A stretch of 43,960 nucleotides of DNA from Mycolicibacterium pyrenivorans (GTDB lineage Bacteria > Actinomycetota > Actinomycetes > Mycobacteriales > Mycobacteriaceae): assembly GCF_025821625.1 (NCBI RefSeq), contig NZ_JACKSH010000192.1, positions 1 to 43,960 of the forward strand. Direction: 5' to 3'. Positions 40,751 to 43,960 of this stretch are shown here, piece by piece; positions within the stretch are counted from its first letter, which is position 1; the number at the start of each line of letters is the position of its first letter. The translations under genes were made by a program, and so were the position numbers. Below the pieces are notes generated by a model, which searched no databases, was not told the origin of the DNA, and saw nothing but the letters and a program-made list of their open reading frames with translations.

Positions 40751-41484
40751 TGACCGAGAACATCCCGGCCATCCCGCACCTGCCCGACGTGCCCACGGCC
40801 CCCGACGTCGTCACCCCGGCGGCGCCCGCCGAGAGCGCGGCCACCGCGCGGGTGCTGCTCGTCTGGGACGCCCCCAACCTGGACATGGGGCTGGGATCGA
40901 TTCTCGGGGGCCGCCCCACCGCCTCGCACCGCCCGCGGTTCGACGCACTGGGCCGGTGGCTGCTGGCCCGCACCGCAGACCTGTCGGCGGAGTTCGACCA
41001 GGCGGGCCGCGAGGTCTCGCTGGAGCCCGAGGCCACGGTGTTCACCAACATCGCGCCGGGCAGCGCGGACGTCGTCCGCCCCTGGGTGGAGGCGCTGCGA
41101 AACGTGGGGTTCGCGGTCTTCGCGAAGCCGAAGATCGACGACGACAGTGACGTCGACAGCGACATGCTCGCCCACATCGCGCTGCGCCGCAGCGAGGGGC
41201 TGGCCGGCGTGATCGTCGCCTCGGCCGACGGGCAGGCGTTCAAACTGCCTCTGGAGGACATCGCCAGAGACGGCATCGCCGTCCAGGTACTCGGATTTCG
41301 CGAACATGCCAGTTGGGCGTTAGCGTCGGATACCTTGGAGTTCGTCGACCTGGAGGACATCGAAGGTGTCTTCCGGGAACCGCTACCGCGAATCGGCCTT
41401 GATTCGCTACCAGTGCAGGGTGCATGGCTGCAGCCATTCCGGCCGCTGTCCTCGCTACTGGCCTCGCGCGTTGTAGGAAACTAA
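40744..41484 (+). CDS. NYN/PIN-like domain protein (Rv0207c-like)
   Basis: This 246-residue protein has the PIN-like NYN layout: VLLVWDAPNLDMGLG (first acidic pair), an acidic run KPKIDDDSDVDSDMLAHI, and GVIVASADGQAFKLPLEDI. NYN proteins are predicted ribonucleases that act on tRNA or other RNA, consistent with being beside trmB. A ~40-residue low-complexity N-terminus rich in Pro/Ala precedes the domain. ATG 40744 is preferred because of the ATGA coupling. It is followed after 62 bases by mmpL3. Confidence 0.8.
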   Translation: MSVTENIPAIPHLPDVPTAPDVVTPAAPAESAATARVLLVWDAPNLDMGLGSILGGRPTASHRPRFDALGRWLLARTADLSAEFDQAGREVSLEPEATVFTNIAPGSADVVRPWVEALRNVGFAVFAKPKIDDDSDVDSDMLAHIALRRSEGLAGVIVASADGQAFKLPLEDIARDGIAVQVLGFREHASWALASDTLEFVDLEDIEGVFREPLPRIGLDSLPVQGAWLQPFRPLSSLLASRVVGN

Positions 41485-41532
41485 AGCCGAGAGTCTGATG
41501 TGCGCAGGCCGGAGACAGAGATTGTGAAAGAT

Positions 41533-41547
41533 CGTTAGGAGCTAACG
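41533..41547 (+). promoter_or_regulatory. Shine-Dalgarno hairpin of mmpL3
   Basis: CGTTAG-GAG-CTAACG is a 6-bp stem with a 3-nt loop. It holds the ribosome site AGGAG (41537-41541) partly in the loop, and its last base is the G of the GTG start. The structure may tune mmpL3 translation. Confidence 0.5.
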
Positions 41548-43960
41548 TGTTCGCCTGGTGGGGTCGAACGGTGTACCAGTACCGATACATAGTGATCGGT
41601 GTCATGGTCGCACTGTGCCTGGGCGGCGGCGTCTACGGCATCAGCCTGGGACAGCACGTCACACAGAGCGGGTTCTACGACGAGGGCAGCCAGTCGGTCC
41701 ATGCCTCGCTCGTCTCCGACGAGGCCTATGGCCGTGACACCTCCGGCCACATCGTCGCGCTCTACACCGCGCCCGACGGCAAGACGGTTGACGATCCGGC
41801 CTTCCAGAAGAAGATTCTGGACAACCTCACCGAGCTCGAGAAGAACCACCCCGACCAGGTACTGCGATCCATCGGCTACTTCAAGAGCCCCGAAGTGCTC
41901 AGCAACATGGCCGACGACGACAAGTTGCACGCCTTCATGTCGATCCAGCTCAAGGGCGACAACGACGACGCGATCCTGAACAACTACAACAAGAACGTCG
42001 GCGAAGACGGCAAGACCGTCAAGGACGCCCTCAACATCGACGGCATCGAGGTCCAGCAGGCCGGCCTGCAGCCGCTGGCGAGCGAGCTGACCGGCACCAT
42101 CGGCGAGGATCAGCGGCGCGCCGAGGTCGCCGCCATCCCGCTGGTCGCCGTCGTGCTGTTCTTCGTCTTCGGCGGCGTCATCGCCGCAGCCCTTCCCGCC
42201 ATCATCGGCGGGCTGACCATCGCCGGTGCACTGGGAATCATGCGGCTGATCGCCGAGATCGTCCCCGTGCACTTCTTCGCCCAGCCGGTGGTGACGCTCA
42301 TGGGCCTGGGCATCGCCGTCGACTACGGCCTGTTCATGGTCAGCCGGTTCCGTGAGGAACTGGCCGAGGGCTACGACACCGAGACCGCGGTGCGGCGGAC
42401 GGTGATGACCTCCGGCCGTACCGTGATGTTCTCCGCCGTCATCCTGGTGGCGTCCTCGGTTCCGCTGCTCCTGTTCCCGCAGGGCTTTCTCAAGTCCATC
42501 ACCTACGCGATCATCGCCTCGGTGATGCTGGCGGCGATCCTGTCCGTCACCGTGCTGGCCGCCGCGCTCGCAGTCCTCGGCCCCAACGTCGACGCGCTCG
42601 GTGTGCGCACCCTGCTGCGCGTGCCGTTCTTCCGCAACTGGAAGCCGATGCGGGTGTACCTCACCTGGCTGGCCGACAAGACCCAGAAGACCAAGACCCG
42701 CGCCGAGGTCGAGCAGGGTTTCTGGGGCCGGCTCGTCAACGTCGTCATGAAGCGGCCGATCGCCTTCGCCGCCCCCATCCTGGTCGGGATGATCCTGCTG
42801 ATCATCCCGCTGGGCCAGCTCTCGCTCGCAGGCATCAGCGAGAAATACCTTCCCCCGGACAATTCCGTGCGCGTGGCGCAAGAGGAGTTCGACCGGACCT
42901 TCCCCGGCTTCCGCACCGAACCACTGACGATGGTCATCGAGAGTGACAACGGAGAACCCGTCACCGATCAGCAGATCGCCGAGATCCGCAACGAGGCGAT
43001 GGCGATTCCCGGTTTCATCGTCAGCCCCGATCCCGCAAAGAACTGGGCGGAACGTCCCTACCTCGACGGTGCCTCCAAGGACCCGGCGGTGCGGGTCATC
43101 CAGAACGGTCTGGAGAACCGCGGCGACGCGGCCAAGAAGATCGACGAGTTGCGCGCGCTGTCGCCACCCCGTGGCATCACGGTGTCGGTGGGCGGCACCC
43201 CGGCACTCGAGCAGGACAGCATCCACAGTCTGTTCGACAAGCTGCCGCTGATGGTGCTGCTGCTCATCACCACGACGACGGTCCTGATGTTCCTGGCGTT
43301 CGGGTCGGTGGTGCTGCCGATCAAGGCGGCGCTGATGAGCGCGCTCACGCTCGGCTCCACGATGGGCATCCTGACGTGGATGTTCGTCGAGGGACACGGG
43401 TCCGGCCTGATGAACTACACGCCTCAGCCGCTGATGGCACCGATGATCGGTCTGATCATCGCGGTCATCTGGGGTCTGTCGACGGACTACGAGGTGTTCC
43501 TGGTGTCCAGGATGGTGGAAGCCCGCGAGCGCGGGATGTCGACCGCCGAGGCCATCAGGATCGGTACGGCGACCACCGGCCGCCTGATCACCGGTGCGGC
43601 CCTGGTGCTTGCCGTGGTCGCGGGGGCCTTCGTGTTCTCCGACCTGGTGATGATGAAGTATCTGGCGTTCGGCCTGCTGCTCGCGCTGTTGCTGGACGCG
43701 ACGATCGTCCGAATGTTCCTGGTGCCCGCGATCATGAAGCTGCTCGGCGACGACTGCTGGTGGGCGCCGCGCTGGATGAAACGCCTGCAGGAGCGCCTGG
43801 GTCTCGGCGAGACGGAGCTACCCGACGAACGTAGGCGCCCCGCGGTGCGGGAGCCCCGCGAGGAGCCCGCCCACCCCGAGGCCCTGGTCGGTGCCGGCGG
43901 TCCGCCGGTGGCGGTGCCCGCGAGGCCGCTGCCGCCGCACGATCCCAGCCACCCGGCCCC
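41547..43960 (+). CDS. mmpL3: Trehalose monomycolate exporter MmpL3 (3' partial)
   Basis: The frame is open to the window end, so 804 codons are seen of a protein usually about 940-1010 residues long. MmpL3 is the essential RND-family flippase/exporter of trehalose monomycolate and the target of many anti-TB leads. The start MFAWWGRTVYQYRYIV matches known MmpL3. Two periplasmic domains lie between helices. The proton-relay Asp-Tyr pairs are in LGIAVDYGLF (TM4) and WGLSTDYEVFL (TM10). A cytoplasmic C-terminal tail begins near LPDERRRPAV. GTG 41547 has AGGAG six bases upstream within a small hairpin. Confidence 0.97.
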   Translation, partial: MFAWWGRTVYQYRYIVIGVMVALCLGGGVYGISLGQHVTQSGFYDEGSQSVHASLVSDEAYGRDTSGHIVALYTAPDGKTVDDPAFQKKILDNLTELEKNHPDQVLRSIGYFKSPEVLSNMADDDKLHAFMSIQLKGDNDDAILNNYNKNVGEDGKTVKDALNIDGIEVQQAGLQPLASELTGTIGEDQRRAEVAAIPLVAVVLFFVFGGVIAAALPAIIGGLTIAGALGIMRLIAEIVPVHFFAQPVVTLMGLGIAVDYGLFMVSRFREELAEGYDTETAVRRTVMTSGRTVMFSAVILVASSVPLLLFPQGFLKSITYAIIASVMLAAILSVTVLAAALAVLGPNVDALGVRTLLRVPFFRNWKPMRVYLTWLADKTQKTKTRAEVEQGFWGRLVNVVMKRPIAFAAPILVGMILLIIPLGQLSLAGISEKYLPPDNSVRVAQEEFDRTFPGFRTEPLTMVIESDNGEPVTDQQIAEIRNEAMAIPGFIVSPDPAKNWAERPYLDGASKDPAVRVIQNGLENRGDAAKKIDELRALSPPRGITVSVGGTPALEQDSIHSLFDKLPLMVLLLITTTTVLMFLAFGSVVLPIKAALMSALTLGSTMGILTWMFVEGHGSGLMNYTPQPLMAPMIGLIIAVIWGLSTDYEVFLVSRMVEARERGMSTAEAIRIGTATTGRLITGAALVLAVVAGAFVFSDLVMMKYLAFGLLLALLLDATIVRMFLVPAIMKLLGDDCWWAPRWMKRLQERLGLGETELPDERRRPAVREPREEPAHPEALVGAGGPPVAVPARPLPPHDPSHPA

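Noticed and set aside
41535..43397. 620-codon minus-strand frame opposite mmpL3
   Set aside because: It is rich in His/Asp/Arg/Gln runs and has no recognisable domain, and mmpL3 on the other strand is certain.
1..43960. CRISPR array, integrase, transposase, toxin-antitoxin or phage module
   Set aside because: No evenly spaced direct repeats and no such protein motifs were found. Gene content is chromosomal and matches the conserved mycobacterial order.

Overview
The window is a high-GC mycobacterial chromosome segment, most likely from a fast-growing Mycolicibacterium. The evidence is an MmpL3 with the usual WWGRTVYQYRY N-terminus, an AftD C-terminus, several FadE/FadD/Lip genes, a wax ester synthase/DGAT, and KstR-type and leaderless promoters. 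Gene order follows, from memory, the M. tuberculosis block Rv0236c (aftD) to Rv0206c (mmpL3), with lineage-specific insertions and losses. No rRNA, tRNA, CRISPR array, phage or transposase gene was seen.

Layout. (1) 1-11866 is a cell-envelope block: the aftD 3' end, a membrane acyltransferase, a DUF3068 protein, a polytopic membrane protein, a three-gene MpaB-type oxygenase cassette flanked by two related mini membrane proteins, a GT4 glycosyltransferase divergent from a methyltransferase, and an aldehyde dehydrogenase. (2) 11848-16462 is a minus-strand accessory block: a truncated SnoaL-like gene, a FadE5-like dehydrogenase, a DHFR/RibD-like reductase, an AraC-DinB fusion regulator and an arylamine N-acetyltransferase. 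(3) 16634-20372 is a KstR-boxed operon (PlsC-type acyltransferase, FadD12-like ligase, LipO-like hydrolase) resembling Rv1428c-Rv1426c. (4) 20369-21408 holds a TetR regulator divergent from a small membrane protein across a five-half-site operator. (5) 21432-27425 holds LipC and a WS/DGAT (minus), divergent from a fused FadE and LipW. (6) 27432-35248 is an acyl-CoA degradation cluster: amidohydrolase, CaiB-like CoA transferase, double-hotdog hydratase, FadE3, a GntR/HutC regulator, enoyl-CoA hydratase and FadD4. (7) 35360-43960 holds pckA, a pair of degenerate dynamin-like/GTPase proteins, trmB, a NYN-domain protein and the 5' part of mmpL3.

The genes fall into two themes: arabinogalactan/mycolate envelope building (aftD, acyltransferase, GT4, mmpL3) and activation, oxidation or storage of lipids and sterols (FadD, FadE, Lip, WS/DGAT, hydratases).

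The most unusual signals are non-coding or architectural. They are a 60-65-bp palindromic repeat family with one copy intergenic and one in frame inside a membrane-protein gene; a different palindrome at the breakpoint of a truncated SnoaL gene; two tandem mini-ORFs linking trmB to the next gene through three ATGA overlaps; a leaderless leader ORF coupled to the aldehyde dehydrogenase; an identical TTGAC-N4-GTCAA operator at a fadE and at fadD4; paired operators beside a GntR gene; and GTPase-like proteins lacking the P-loop lysine. All homology statements come from reading the sequence and from memory; no search was run.
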